Below, one piece after another: positions 48,090 to 57,621 of a DNA stretch of 64,000 nucleotides; position 1 is the first letter of the stretch; every line of letters starts with the position of its first letter. Source of the DNA: Pandoraea bronchicola. GTDB lineage: Bacteria; Pseudomonadota; Gammaproteobacteria; Burkholderiales; Burkholderiaceae. The notes below the pieces were generated by a model that saw only the letters and a program-made list of their open reading frames with translations, made no database searches and was not told the origin of the DNA. The stretch covers positions 1 to 64,000 of the forward strand of contig NZ_CABPST010000004.1 of the NCBI RefSeq assembly GCF_902459805.1. The letters are read 5' to 3'. The position numbers and the translations under genes are program-made.

Positions 48090-49644
48090 TCCGCCCGCCG
48101 TCTTCACGATCACGGCAATGCTGACGTTGTCCGCTCTGGCGGGATGTGCAACGTCGTCGCTCGACATGGCACCCGAGCAGCCGGATCGTCCCTGGCAACC
48201 TCGCACGGATGCATCCGGCGCGATCCAGCCCGGTGCACCGGTGCTGGCCAGCACCTATCGCGGCACCGATCGCGGCACCGATCGCGGCACACATCGAGGC
48301 AACTACCGGCTGCCCGCCAACCCTGCCCTTGCCGCCGTGTCGCCACCGCCACCACTGGAGCAGGACCACGCCTACACATTGCCCGAGCTCATCGACCTCG
48401 CGGAATCGTCGAACCCCGCCACACGGATCGCCTGGAACGATGCGCGTAACGCCGCATTGGTCGCAGGCGTCGCGAAAAGCGCCTACCTGCCGCAACTGTC
48501 GTTAAGCGCGATGGGCCAGTATGCCGCCGCCCACGATTCGACATCCAGCGTGCTGGGCGATTCGTCTGCCAGTGCTTCCACGCACGGACTCACGTCGGTG
48601 GTCGCGCTGCAATGGCTGTTGTTCGATTTCGGCGGACGGGCCGCACGCGTGGAAGCGGCATCCCAGGCATCGGTGATCGCGAACATCGGGTTCACGGCGG
48701 CCCATCAGCAGGTGGTGTACGACGTCAGTGTCGCCTTTTACACGTATCAGGCGGTGCGTGCGCGTGTCGTGACGGCCGAGCAAGGGCTTGAGAATGCGGG
48801 CGCCGTGGTGGACGCCGCCAAGTCGCGATACCGCCGCGGCATCGGCACCGTGATCGAAGTGGCGCAATCGAACCAGAACTACGCTCAGGCGAAGCTGGCA
48901 CTGGTTCAGGCGCAAGGCGCACAAAGCAATACCTATCTGACGCTGATTTCCGCAATGGGCATCTCGCCGTTGTCGAAACCGAAGATTGCCGACATGCCGG
49001 TGCGCGCGCTCTCGCCCGCGCTGCGCCAGCCGGTCGAACAGATCGTTTCGTCCGCGATTGCGCGACGGCCGGATGTTCTGAGCGCCTATGCAGCGCAACG
49101 CGCAAACCTCGCGAAGATTCAGGCGGCAGAGTCGGAGTTCAAGCCCAAGGTTTTCCTGGCGGCGTCCGGCGTCTACAACACCGGCAGTTCCTCTCTGTCG
49201 GCCGTGCCCGCCATTGGCCAGCAATTGCCGACCGTCAACCTGAGCGGCGGGCGCTACGGCGGCAGCGTCATTGTCGGCATCTCGATCCCGCTCTATGATG
49301 GCGGCCTGCGCTCGGCAGCACTCGCACAAGCGCGAAATGACGCGGACAGCGCGAGTACCCGGCTCGAGCGCAGTCGTGAGGAGGCCGTGCGGCAAATCGT
49401 CGGGGCGCAGAACATGCTTCAAACCAGTCTGACAGCGCATGAAGCCGCGAAAGAATTGCTCACCGCAGCGCAGACGACCTACGACGCGGCATTCGACGCC
49501 TACAGACACGGCGTCGGCTCCGTGACCGATGCCCTGCTCGCCCAGAATCAATTGCTGATCGCGAAGAACGCGTACGCGGACAGCTACAGCAATGCGCTAT
49601 CTGCGGCGGCCTCGCTGGCACTCGCCACAGGGGCCATCGACTAG
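48076..49644 (+). CDS. NodT-family outer-membrane efflux lipoprotein
   Basis: A 522-residue TolC-like channel. The signal ends at a lipobox (LSALAGC, Cys about 25), so the protein is lipid-anchored. Two TolC/OEP repeats follow, with SNPATRIAWNDARNAALVAGVAKSAYLP early and ILSAYAAQRANLAKIQAAESEFKP type segments later. A near-repeat RGTDRGTDRGTHRGN (about 61-75) sits just after the anchor. The start ATG 48076 has AGGAG upstream and overlaps the FUSC stop. It completes the four-gene tripartite pump. Confidence 0.92.
   Translation: MRRLDPPAVFTITAMLTLSALAGCATSSLDMAPEQPDRPWQPRTDASGAIQPGAPVLASTYRGTDRGTDRGTHRGNYRLPANPALAAVSPPPPLEQDHAYTLPELIDLAESSNPATRIAWNDARNAALVAGVAKSAYLPQLSLSAMGQYAAAHDSTSSVLGDSSASASTHGLTSVVALQWLLFDFGGRAARVEAASQASVIANIGFTAAHQQVVYDVSVAFYTYQAVRARVVTAEQGLENAGAVVDAAKSRYRRGIGTVIEVAQSNQNYAQAKLALVQAQGAQSNTYLTLISAMGISPLSKPKIADMPVRALSPALRQPVEQIVSSAIARRPDVLSAYAAQRANLAKIQAAESEFKPKVFLAASGVYNTGSSSLSAVPAIGQQLPTVNLSGGRYGGSVIVGISIPLYDGGLRSAALAQARNDADSASTRLERSREEAVRQIVGAQNMLQTSLTAHEAAKELLTAAQTTYDAAFDAYRHGVGSVTDALLAQNQLLIAKNAYADSYSNALSAAASLALATGAID
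48258..48305 (+). repeat. 12-bp tandem repeat in the NodT lipoprotein gene
   Basis: About four head-to-tail units of the CGCGGCACCGAT type encode Arg-Gly-Thr-Asp copies and degenerate to Arg-Gly-Thr-His and Arg-Gly-Asn-Tyr. They lie in the linker between the lipid anchor and the barrel domain. Confidence 0.75.
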
Positions 49645-49752
49645 CTCGCCGGCTTCGTTCGGCGACCGTCGGCAGTCACGTCCCGGCGGCCGTCGGACAA
49701 ATGCTATATTGCTGCCACACTTCACCAACCAGTCTTCGGATACGGGTGTCCA

Positions 49753-50124
49753 ATGAGGGAATTTGCGGGCATATCTGCCAGTGCGATGATCGGTGCGTGG
49801 CTGATGTTTGCGGCAAGCGGTGCGGTCGCGCAGACGAACGCACCCGCCGCCCACGACGCGTCGGACGCGCGCGCAATGGAGAAGCTCGCGCGCGAGCGGA
49901 ATTGCATGACGTGCCATGCCACCGACCGTACGCTGCTCGCTCCGTCCTACCGGGATATCGCCAAGCGCTACGCAGGACAGACAGGTGCGGCCGCCGAGAT
50001 CGCGCGTTCCATTGCTGACGGCAGCCGTGGCAAGTGGGGGAGCATTCCAATGCCCGCCAGCCCTCAGGTCGCCCCGGAAGAGGCAACCCGTCTGGCACGC
50101 TGGATTCTCGGGATGGCGCGCTAA
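49753..50124 (+). CDS. Class I cytochrome c (c551/c552 type)
   Basis: A 123-residue protein with a signal peptide (about 1-26, ending SGAVAQ). Heme is attached at Cys51-x-x-Cys54-His55 (CMTCH), and the sixth ligand is probably Met100 in SIPMPASPQV. The size and the GKWGSIPMPAS motif fit the small periplasmic electron carriers related to c551. It is a single gene, convergent with the DUF2486-holC-pepA unit. Confidence 0.93.
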   Translation: MREFAGISASAMIGAWLMFAASGAVAQTNAPAAHDASDARAMEKLARERNCMTCHATDRTLLAPSYRDIAKRYAGQTGAAAEIARSIADGSRGKWGSIPMPASPQVAPEEATRLARWILGMAR

Positions 50125-50184
50125 CCCAACCTCTCAGTCGATGGCCGGCGGTCGTGACCGTTGCGTCACGGCACGTCCAACACC

Positions 50185-50544
50185 CTACCCTTGCGAGCGG
50201 ACCTGTTTCGCGACCTCTTCGATAACGGCTTGCCGGATACGGTCCGGCAATTGCACCTGCAAGGCGTCGGCGACCTGTTTGCCGATCAGTTGCACCAGCC
50301 ATGCGGTCTGGTCGATCAGCGCGTCGTGACAGCGGCGCTCCACCATCGTTGTGATTTCATCGGCCAGTTGCAGCGTGAGCCGGGCGCTCACACGTTCCGC
50401 AAAGACGGCGACGTCGGCCGGCACTCCCTGTTCAACCGCTGAGGCAGCCGGGCTGGCACGCAGCGGCGCCGTGGTCTCGCCGGGCGCGAGCACTTCGGTC
50501 AGCGTGGGAATGCCGGGATCGGTGCGCTCGGGCTCGTTCGTCAC
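50185..50544 (-). CDS. DUF2486 family protein
   Basis: A 119-residue protein. An unstructured N-terminus (TDPGIPTLTEVLAPGE) is followed by a helical region ending LPDRIRQAVIEEVAKQV. Such small proteins are found downstream of holC in Burkholderia relatives; function is unknown. It starts 2 bp after the holC stop, so it is in the pepA-holC operon. Confidence 0.75.
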   Translation of the reverse strand: MTNEPERTDPGIPTLTEVLAPGETTAPLRASPAASAVEQGVPADVAVFAERVSARLTLQLADEITTMVERRCHDALIDQTAWLVQLIGKQVADALQVQLPDRIRQAVIEEVAKQVRSQG

Positions 50545-50546
50545 GG

Positions 50547-50963
50547 TCAGCCTCTCTGGTCGTAGTTGTTCAGGGTGTAGCCGCGATCGCGGTAGAAGCG
50601 ATAGCGCTCGCGGGCACCGGACAACTCGTCCGGCGTATCGCCCACGATCTCAACCACCCGTTCGAAGCGGGCAAAGTGTGTTGGCACACCCGCCGCCAGA
50701 TTGAGCAGCACCTGATGATGCTGGGCCTCCTCGTCGGGGGCGGCCAGCACAACCGGAGTCTGTGCAGCGAGCGGGTCGCGGGTGAAGCAGTGCGGCACGA
50801 ATTCCAGCGGCGAGAACGTCCACAGCGCCTGATCGAACGCACGCAGCACGTCGGGTTCGCCGACGACCACGAGCGTCTGCCCGGCCCCATAGACCTTGCG
50901 CGCGAACCGGCAAGCGTATTCGAGCCGGTTCGCCACATGCGTGTGAAAGTCGACGCGGGTCAC
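50547..50963 (-). CDS. holC: DNA polymerase III subunit chi
   Basis: A 138-residue protein starting V(M)[28 protein letters not shown]. The P-loop-like fold of chi is apparent with [14 protein letters not shown] and [22 protein letters not shown]. It links the clamp loader to SSB during replication. The GTG start at 50963 overlaps the pepA stop by 4 bp (GTGA), the best-placed start; the longer upstream frame runs inside pepA. Confidence 0.88.
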   Translation of the reverse strand: MTRVDFHTHVANRLEYACRFARKVYGAGQTLVVVGEPDVLRAFDQALWTFSPLEFVPHCFTRDPLAAQTPVVLAAPDEEAQHHQVLLNLAAGVPTHFARFERVVEIVGDTPDELSGARERYRFYRDRGYTLNNYDQRG

Positions 50964-52471
50964 CGGGCTTCGCGATCGATCAGGAACTGTGTGAGCAGCG
51001 GCACCGGACGGCCCGTCGCGCCCTTGGCGGCACCGCTCTTCCATGCCGTACCGGCGATGTCGAGGTGCGCCCATTCATACTTCTCGGCGAAGCGTGCCAG
51101 GAAGCAGGCGGCGGTCACACTGCCCGCCGGACGCCCGCCGATGTTCGCCATATCGGCGAAGTTCGACTTGAGCTGCTCCTGATACTCGTCCTCGACCGGC
51201 AGACGCCACGCCGTGTCGCCCGTTGCCCGGCCTGCGGCGAGGAGCTCGTCGGCAAGCGTGTCGCTCTTGGAGAAGAGGCCCGAGTTCACGTGGCCGAGCG
51301 CAATGATGCAGGCACCCGTCAGCGTGGCAACGTCGATCACCGCAGCCGGCTTGAAGCGTTCCGCGTAGGTAAGCGCGTCGCACAGAATCAGGCGGCCTTC
51401 GGCGTCGGTGTTGAGCACTTCGATGGTCTTTCCGGACATACTGGTGACCACGTCACCCGGCTTCGTCGCCTGACCGTTCGGCATATTTTCCGTCGCCGGC
51501 ACGATGGCGATGACGTTGAGCTTCAAGCCCATCTCGGCAACCGCGCGGATCGTGCCGAGCACCGAACCGGCGCCGCACATGTCGTACTTCATCTCGTCCA
51601 TGCCCTCGCCCGGCTTGAGCGAGATGCCGCCCGAGTCGAAGGTCACGCCCTTGCCGACCAGCACGATCGGCGCCTGCTTGGCGCCACCGCCCTCATACTT
51701 GAGGACGATGAATCGCGGCGGTTGCACCGAGCCACGCGCGACCGACAGGAACGATCCCATCTTGAGCGCTTCGATTTGCTTCGGCCCAAGGATTTCGGAC
51801 TTGAGCTTGAATTCGCGGGCGAGCTTCTGCGCCTCATCGGCCAGATACGTCGGGGTGCACACGTTACCCGGCAGGTTGCCGAGATCCTTGGTAAGCGCCA
51901 TGCCGTTGGCAATGGCTTCGCCACGCTTGGCCGCGAGCTTGGCGGCCTTCAGGTCTTCCGGGGCGACGGCGAAACAGACCTTGCGCAGCACGATGGTGGC
52001 CGGCTCGGCCTTGCTCTTCATCTGCGTGAAGCGGTAGGTGGCCTCGCGCAGGGCGAGCACCGAAGCGCGCACGGCCCAGGCGATGTCCTGCTTGGCGACC
52101 TTGGCTTGCGGCAGCGTCCAGATGGCGTCGGCCGCGCGCGAGGCGAGCACCGTGCGCACGGCGGCACTGGTGGCTTCGTTGAAACCCTTCTGTGTCAACT
52201 GGTCCTCAGGGCCCAGGCCGACGAACAGCACACGGGCCGGACTCCATCCAGCGACTTCGTGCAGCATCAGCGTGCTGCCGAGTTTGCCGTTGAGCTCGCC
52301 CCGTTTGACCATGCGTGCGAGCAAGCCCTTGCTCGCGATGTCGAGCGCCTTGGCCAGCCCGGCAAGCGGCTGCTGCTCGAACACGCCAACTACCAGACAC
52401 TCCGTCTTTGCGTTGGCAAGGTCGGCCTGGCCCGCCTTGGTCGAATCGAAGGCTTTTGTGCTAAAGTCCAT
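50960..52471 (-). CDS. pepA: Leucyl aminopeptidase (cytosol aminopeptidase)
   Basis: A 503-residue M17 peptidase. The catalytic C-terminal domain has [15 protein letters not shown] (metal ligands), then the signature [14 protein letters not shown], and the N-terminal macro-like domain is normal. It removes N-terminal residues from peptides with two metal ions; PepA also binds DNA in some bacteria. The start at 52471 follows GAGGAAA. The pepA-holC cluster divergent from lptF is conserved in proteobacteria. Confidence 0.96.
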   Translation of the reverse strand: MDFSTKAFDSTKAGQADLANAKTECLVVGVFEQQPLAGLAKALDIASKGLLARMVKRGELNGKLGSTLMLHEVAGWSPARVLFVGLGPEDQLTQKGFNEATSAAVRTVLASRAADAIWTLPQAKVAKQDIAWAVRASVLALREATYRFTQMKSKAEPATIVLRKVCFAVAPEDLKAAKLAAKRGEAIANGMALTKDLGNLPGNVCTPTYLADEAQKLAREFKLKSEILGPKQIEALKMGSFLSVARGSVQPPRFIVLKYEGGGAKQAPIVLVGKGVTFDSGGISLKPGEGMDEMKYDMCGAGSVLGTIRAVAEMGLKLNVIAIVPATENMPNGQATKPGDVVTSMSGKTIEVLNTDAEGRLILCDALTYAERFKPAAVIDVATLTGACIIALGHVNSGLFSKSDTLADELLAAGRATGDTAWRLPVEDEYQEQLKSNFADMANIGGRPAGSVTAACFLARFAEKYEWAHLDIAGTAWKSGAAKGATGRPVPLLTQFLIDREAR

Positions 52472-52562
52472 CGCGCTTTCCTCGGGTAAAATTCGTACGA
52501 GCCGCAATTATCCGCTTTTTTCCGCGCTCGCCCAACCGCGAGAGCACCCCAATCGTCATCTC

Positions 52563-53690
52563 ATGATTTTTCAGCGTTCCCTGCAGCGCGAGCTGAACTA
52601 CACCGCCGGGGCCGTCTTCATGGTGCTGATCACCGTCATGCTCACCACCATGATGATCCGCATCCTGGGCTTTGCCGCGTCGGGGAAAGCCGATCCGCGC
52701 GACGTCCTCGTGCTCATCGGCCTGGCCGTGATCGGCTACCTCGCCGTCATTCTGATCGTGACGCTGTTCGTCTCGATCCTGTTCGTCCTCACCCGCTGGT
52801 ACCGCGACTCCGAGATGGTCGTGTGGTTTGCCTCGGGCCTGTCGATCACCAACTTCGTCAAGCCGGTGCTGCGCTTTGCCGCGCCCTATCTGGCCGTCAT
52901 CACGTTCTGCGCGCTGGTCGCCTGGCCATGGGCGAATCAGCAGATCGCCGCCCTCGAAGCTCGCTTTGCCCAGCGCGACGATGTCTCGATGATCTCGCCG
53001 GGCCAGTTCCGCGAGAGTGCTGCGAGCCACCGGGTGTTCTTCGTCGAGTCGGTCTCGCCGGACGCAACCAAGGTCCATAACGTCTTCGTCTCCGGCACCG
53101 AGAACGGCAAGGTCAACGTGATCGTCTCGAAAGACGGTCACATCGAGACGGCCAAAGACGGCAACCGCTATATAGTGCTCGAGAAGGGCCGCCGCTACGA
53201 CGGGGTGCCCGGCCAGCCCAATTACCGGGTGATGGAATTCGAGCGCTATGGCGTGAAGATCGACAATCCGACAGCGGTCAGCACCGACAACACCCCGACC
53301 AAGGGGGTACCGACCACGCGACTGTTCCGAGAAATCCAGAATCCCATTTTCCGTGGCGAGATCGTCTGGCGTATCGGCCTGCCGCTGCTCGCGCTCTCGC
53401 TCGTGCTGCTCGCGGTGCCGCTCGCCTATCAGAACCCGCGCCACGGACGCACCATCAATCTGGTCATGGCCGTGCTGATCTACCTCGGGTACACCAATCT
53501 GTTGAGCCTGTCGCAAGCGTATGTCGCGCAGGAGCGCTTACCGCTGGCCATCGGCGTCTGGCTGCTGCACGCGCTGGCCATCGGCGTGATCGTGCTGCTC
53601 TACCTGCGCCGCGTGCGATTCCGCGGACTGTTCGGCCGCCGCCGTAACGCCGGGTCCGGCGCGATGCGTGCATCGGGAGGCGCCCGCTGA
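52563..53690 (+). CDS. lptF: LPS export ABC transporter permease LptF
   Basis: A 375-residue inner-membrane permease starting MIFQRSLQRELNYTAGAVF. It has three N-terminal membrane helices, a periplasmic beta-jellyroll (about 125-260) and three more helices near the end (IGLPLLALSLVLLAVPLAYQ). With LptG and LptB it extracts LPS from the inner membrane. Its stop overlaps the lptG ATG (TGATG). Confidence 0.95.
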   Translation: MIFQRSLQRELNYTAGAVFMVLITVMLTTMMIRILGFAASGKADPRDVLVLIGLAVIGYLAVILIVTLFVSILFVLTRWYRDSEMVVWFASGLSITNFVKPVLRFAAPYLAVITFCALVAWPWANQQIAALEARFAQRDDVSMISPGQFRESAASHRVFFVESVSPDATKVHNVFVSGTENGKVNVIVSKDGHIETAKDGNRYIVLEKGRRYDGVPGQPNYRVMEFERYGVKIDNPTAVSTDNTPTKGVPTTRLFREIQNPIFRGEIVWRIGLPLLALSLVLLAVPLAYQNPRHGRTINLVMAVLIYLGYTNLLSLSQAYVAQERLPLAIGVWLLHALAIGVIVLLYLRRVRFRGLFGRRRNAGSGAMRASGGAR

Positions 53691-54829
53691 TGCGCATCTA
53701 CGAGAAATATTTCGCGCGTCAGATCTATCTGGCGTTCCTGTTCGTGCTGCTCGCGTTCGTCGGTCTGTTCGTCTTCTTCGATCTCGTGAGCGAACTGGGC
53801 GATGTCGGCCGAGGCGGCTACCGCTTCCAGCATGCCCTCGCCTATGTGCTGCTTTTCGCCCCGCAGCGCATGTACGAAATCATTCCGGTCGCCTCGCTCA
53901 TCGCCGCCATCTATGTCTGTGCGCAACTAGCGGGTAACTCGGAATTCACCATCTTCCGCGTCTCGGGACTCTCGACCGGACAGGCGCTGCGCTCGCTGCT
54001 GAAAATCGGCTTCCCGATCGTGATGATCACCTTCGTCATCGGGGAGTACGTGGCGCCGAATGCCGAGCAGCTCGCGCAGAAGATTCGTCTCGAGGCGTTG
54101 GGCAGTTCGGTTTCGGCCGGTTTTCGCTCCGGGGTCTGGGTCAAGGACACCGTCGATCAGGAGGGCTCGCGCGTCACCCGCTTCATCAACGTGGGTACGC
54201 TCAACCCCGATAACACCATCGCCAACGTCCGCATCTACGAGTTCGATGACGCGCTGCGGCTCGACAGCGTACGGCTGGCGAAGCTCGGGCAGTTCGACGC
54301 ACCGAATTTCTGGAAGCTGACGGATGTGTCCGAGACGGTCTTCAGCGCCACGGACGACGCCACGGCCAGCAACGACCCGCTGCGCGCACTGGTCCAGAGC
54401 AAGCAGGTGCACATCGATACGGTGCAGATGCGCTCGGAGCTGACGCCGCAGATTCTGTCCGTGTTGATGGTCTCGCCGGACAACATGGCCATCGGCAGTC
54501 TGTACCGGTATATCGGCCACCTGAAGGAAAACCAGCAGAACACCGACCGCTACAACCTCGCGCTCTGGCAGAAGCTCCTGTATCCGTTTGCTGTCTTCGT
54601 GATGATGGCGCTGGCGCTGCCGTTCGCCTATCTGCACGCGCGGGCGGGTGCCATCGGCCTGAAGGTGTTCGGCGGGATCATGCTCGGCATGAGCTTCCAG
54701 TTGCTCAACAACCTGTTCTCGCATCTGGGCCTGCTCAACACGTGGCCGGCGTGGTTCACGGCGGCGTTGCCATCGTTGCTCTATCTGGTGCTCGCTATCG
54801 CGGCGTTGCGCTGGGTGGACAAACACTGA
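53690..54829 (+). CDS. lptG: LPS export ABC transporter permease LptG
   Basis: A 379-residue partner of LptF: MRIYEKYFARQIYLAFLFVL is the LptG N-terminal coupling helix and first membrane segment. A periplasmic beta-jellyroll lies in the middle and three C-terminal membrane helices follow (FAVFVMMALALPFAYLHARAG, then GGIMLGMSFQLLNNLFSHLG). It is translationally coupled to lptF. Confidence 0.95.
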   Translation: MRIYEKYFARQIYLAFLFVLLAFVGLFVFFDLVSELGDVGRGGYRFQHALAYVLLFAPQRMYEIIPVASLIAAIYVCAQLAGNSEFTIFRVSGLSTGQALRSLLKIGFPIVMITFVIGEYVAPNAEQLAQKIRLEALGSSVSAGFRSGVWVKDTVDQEGSRVTRFINVGTLNPDNTIANVRIYEFDDALRLDSVRLAKLGQFDAPNFWKLTDVSETVFSATDDATASNDPLRALVQSKQVHIDTVQMRSELTPQILSVLMVSPDNMAIGSLYRYIGHLKENQQNTDRYNLALWQKLLYPFAVFVMMALALPFAYLHARAGAIGLKVFGGIMLGMSFQLLNNLFSHLGLLNTWPAWFTAALPSLLYLVLAIAALRWVDKH

Positions 54830-54839
54830 GGTGCCGACC

Positions 54840-55220
54840 ATGCAAGGCAAGCCCGGTGTCATCCTGTTCGCTCACGGCTCTCGCGATCCGCGTTGGGTCG
54901 AGCCGTTCGAGCGGCTTCGCGACAAGCTGAGCGCGCAGCGTCCCGACACCGACGTCCGGCTTGCCTTTCTTGAGTTGATGACGCCTGACCTTGCCGAAGC
55001 GGTGGCCGACATGACGTTGCAGGGCACGTCGGAGATCACGCTGGTGCCGGTCTTTCTGGGTCAGGGTGGTCACGTGCGACGGGATCTGCCGGCGCTTGCC
55101 GACGCCTGCCGCGCCGCACACCCCGGCCTGAAGCTGCATGTGAGCGCGGCCATCGGGGAGGACGACAAGGTGCTCGATGCCCTCGCCGAGTACTGCGGCA
55201 GGACGATGGACGGCAACTGA
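54840..55220 (+). CDS. cbiX: Sirohydrochlorin chelatase, CbiX-short type
   Basis: A 126-residue single-domain chelatase: MQGKPGVILFAHGSRDPRWVEPF contains the conserved His, and VPVFLGQGGHVRRDLPAL the second metal-site His. The short form works as a homodimer to insert Co2+ or Fe2+ into sirohydrochlorin. The ATG at 54840 is preceded by GAGGTG 7 bp upstream. It lies 10 bp after lptG and points toward cobA, with which it shares the siroheme pathway needed by sulfite reductase. Iron (siroheme) is the likelier metal here. Confidence 0.85.
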   Translation: MQGKPGVILFAHGSRDPRWVEPFERLRDKLSAQRPDTDVRLAFLELMTPDLAEAVADMTLQGTSEITLVPVFLGQGGHVRRDLPALADACRAAHPGLKLHVSAAIGEDDKVLDALAEYCGRTMDGN

Positions 55221-55258
55221 TCGCGCCATCGCCCGCCGGCGCAGTTCCCGGACACAGC

Positions 55259-55292
55259 AAAACGGCGTCACAGATGACTGTGACGCCGTTTT
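55259..55292. terminator. Bidirectional terminator between cbiX and cobA
   Basis: A perfect 15-bp stem AAAACGGCGTCACAG with an ATGA loop and T-tracts on both sides, between convergent genes. Confidence 0.93.
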
Positions 55293-55339
55293 GCATTGAT
55301 TCCCGGGAAGTCTGGCCGTCTGGCCGAGACCGGTCTCAG

Positions 55340-56125
55340 TCAGGCAGCCATCGCGGCCTGCACCGCCCAGTCGTGCAGCGACGCGGCATCGGCGTGCGCA
55401 AACGCCTCACCGATGAGCAGCACACTCGGCTGTGCCGCGTCGAACCATGACGCCGCCAACCCTAGCCGGATGTCGTCAAGCGTGAGACGCACGCGCCGCT
55501 CGCGCGGCGTCGTGGCGGCTTCCACAATCGCTACGGGCGTTGACGCCGGTTTGCCGGCCTCGATCAACGCCGTCGCAATGCGCTGGGCGCTGTCGCGTCC
55601 CATGTAATAGACGAGCGAATCGGCCGACACTTGGGCCGCAATCTCTGCCGACTCCGGCGCACGGCTTTGCGTCGCAAAGGCCACGCTACGGGCCACGCCG
55701 CGCAACGTGAGCGAACGGCCTAGCGCCGCAGCGCTGGCCAATGCCGCCGTAATACCGGGCACGACTTCCACCGCAATACCGGCCGCCTCCAGCGCGCGCA
55801 GCTCCTCGTCCGCCCGGCCGAACAGCATCGGATCGCCGCCCTTCAAACGCACAACCAGCGCGTGGGTGCGGGCGTGATCGATCAACTGCTTGTTGATGAA
55901 ATGCTGCGCACTCGACTGCTTGCCGCAGCGCTTGCCGACAGCAATCCGCTTGGCCTGCGGGCACAGCGCGAGCATCTCCGGCTCGACGAGCGCGTCGTGG
56001 AGCACCACGTCGGCGCGCGCCAGCAGCCGCGCGCCACGCACCGTAATCAGATCGGCCGCACCGGGGCCTGCGCCGACCAGATAGACCTTGCCCGGCGACT
56101 GACCGGATTGCGAAGAAGTCATCAT
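55340..56125 (-). CDS. cobA: Uroporphyrinogen-III C-methyltransferase
   Basis: A 261-residue SAM-dependent enzyme: KVYLVGAGPGAADLITVRG at the start, then VVRLKGGDPMLFGR and GITAALASAAALG mid-protein, and YYMGRDSAQRIATAL. These are SUMT signatures. It methylates uroporphyrinogen III to precorrin-2 for siroheme or cobalamin. Start at 56125 or the adjacent ATG 56122. It lies 95 bp downstream of cysN, in line with a role in siroheme for sulfite reduction. Confidence 0.93.
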   Translation of the reverse strand: MMTSSQSGQSPGKVYLVGAGPGAADLITVRGARLLARADVVLHDALVEPEMLALCPQAKRIAVGKRCGKQSSAQHFINKQLIDHARTHALVVRLKGGDPMLFGRADEELRALEAAGIAVEVVPGITAALASAAALGRSLTLRGVARSVAFATQSRAPESAEIAAQVSADSLVYYMGRDSAQRIATALIEAGKPASTPVAIVEAATTPRERRVRLTLDDIRLGLAASWFDAAQPSVLLIGEAFAHADAASLHDWAVQAAMAA

Positions 56126-56220
56126 GATGATGCCGTCATGGTTCGAGGGATTTGGCGCCGGCCCCTCCTGGGGGCGGTGCGCCATTCAATACATAGCAGA
56201 ACGCAGGTTGGCCCGGCAAT

Positions 56221-57522
56221 TTACGCGGCGAGTGCGCGAATCATCCCTGCGGCCACCGTGTGGTGCGTGGCTTCGTCGATCAGTACGAACGCGCCCGTCG
56301 CGGGGTTCGCGTCATACGTGTCGGCAGCCACGGGCTTTTGCAGGCTCAATTGCACGCGGCCGATGTCGTTCATGGCGAGCGTCGTCTTGTCTGTGCCGTG
56401 CGAGAGCGTGCTGACGTCGAGCACGGTGTCCACGCTACCGACCTTCACGTACACGGTGCTGGTGGCTTGCTTGAGCAGATACTTGCGCTGCGGCGCAAGC
56501 GCGTCCTCGTCGAACCAGCACACGTCGGCGGACAGTTTGCGCGACGGGGCGAGCGCCGACTCGGCGCTCACGAAGGTGTCGCCGCGCGACACATCCACGT
56601 CTTCTGTCAGACGGATCGTCACGCATTGCCCGGCGAAGGCTTCTTCGAGAAGACCGCGCGGCCCGACGATCTCGGCGACGCTCGCCGAGCGGCCTGCCGG
56701 CAGCACGCGCAGCGCCTGGCCGACGCGCACCGAGCCCGACTCCACGCGTCCCATGTAGCCGCGGAAGTCGTCGGCATGCGAGCCGTCCTGACGCGCCACC
56801 AGTTGCACCGGGAAGCGCAGTTCGCCGCCCGATTGCGCAACCGGGAGCGCTTCGAGCAGGTCGAGCAGCGGCTCGTCCTGATACCAGGGCATGCGCTCGC
56901 TCGCGTAGACAATGTTGTCGCCCTTGAGCGCGGATACCGGCACGAAGCGCACGTCCTCCAGACCCAGACGCTGCGCCAGCGCCAGATAGGCGGCACGAAT
57001 CGAGTCGAACGTCGTCTCGCTGTAGTCCACCAGATCCATCTTGTTGATGGCGACGATCACGTGCTGCAAGCCGAGCAGCTTGACGATGGCGCTGTGGCGC
57101 TTGGTTTGAGCAAGCAACTCGGTGCGGCCGTCGACTTCGGTCACGCGCGTGGCATCGACCAGCACGATCGCGGCGTGCGCCGTCGACGCGCCGGTGACCA
57201 TGTTGCGGGTGTACTGCTCGTGACCCGGCGTGTCGGCAATGATGAACTTGCGCCGTGCGGTCGTGAAGTAGCGATACGCGACGTCGATGGTGATGCCCTG
57301 CTCGCGTTCGGCTTCGAGGCCGTCGGTGAGCAACGAGAAGTCGATGTCTTCGCCGGCGGTGCGCTTGTGCTTGGCGCGGGCAAGCGCTGAGAGCTGGTCG
57401 GTCAGCACCGATTTGCTGTCGTACAGCAGGCGGCCGATCAACGTGCTCTTGCCGTCGTCGACGCTGCCTGCCGTAATGAAACGCAGCACGCCGAGGTCTT
57501 CCTGATGCGGGGTGAGGCTCAT
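56221..57522 (-). CDS. cysN: Sulfate adenylyltransferase subunit 1 (GTPase)
   Basis: A 433-residue translation-factor-like GTPase with G1 GSVDDGKSTL (about 16-25), G3 DTPGHEQYTRNM and G4 NKMD. It ends without an APS-kinase (CysC) domain. With CysD it makes adenylyl sulfate, GTP hydrolysis driving the reaction. It follows cysD by 99 bp. The lack of CysC fits with the direct APS-reducing type of CysH nearby. Confidence 0.95.
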   Translation of the reverse strand: MSLTPHQEDLGVLRFITAGSVDDGKSTLIGRLLYDSKSVLTDQLSALARAKHKRTAGEDIDFSLLTDGLEAEREQGITIDVAYRYFTTARRKFIIADTPGHEQYTRNMVTGASTAHAAIVLVDATRVTEVDGRTELLAQTKRHSAIVKLLGLQHVIVAINKMDLVDYSETTFDSIRAAYLALAQRLGLEDVRFVPVSALKGDNIVYASERMPWYQDEPLLDLLEALPVAQSGGELRFPVQLVARQDGSHADDFRGYMGRVESGSVRVGQALRVLPAGRSASVAEIVGPRGLLEEAFAGQCVTIRLTEDVDVSRGDTFVSAESALAPSRKLSADVCWFDEDALAPQRKYLLKQATSTVYVKVGSVDTVLDVSTLSHGTDKTTLAMNDIGRVQLSLQKPVAADTYDANPATGAFVLIDEATHHTVAAGMIRALAA

Positions 57523-57621
57523 GGTCTTCTCAACTCGATTGCGTGGCCCCCGGTGCGGTGAATCTGCGCGCCCGGCGGGCCGGTGTCTCTGAACGTAGGA
57601 GGAGGTCTGCCGTGAGGCGCC

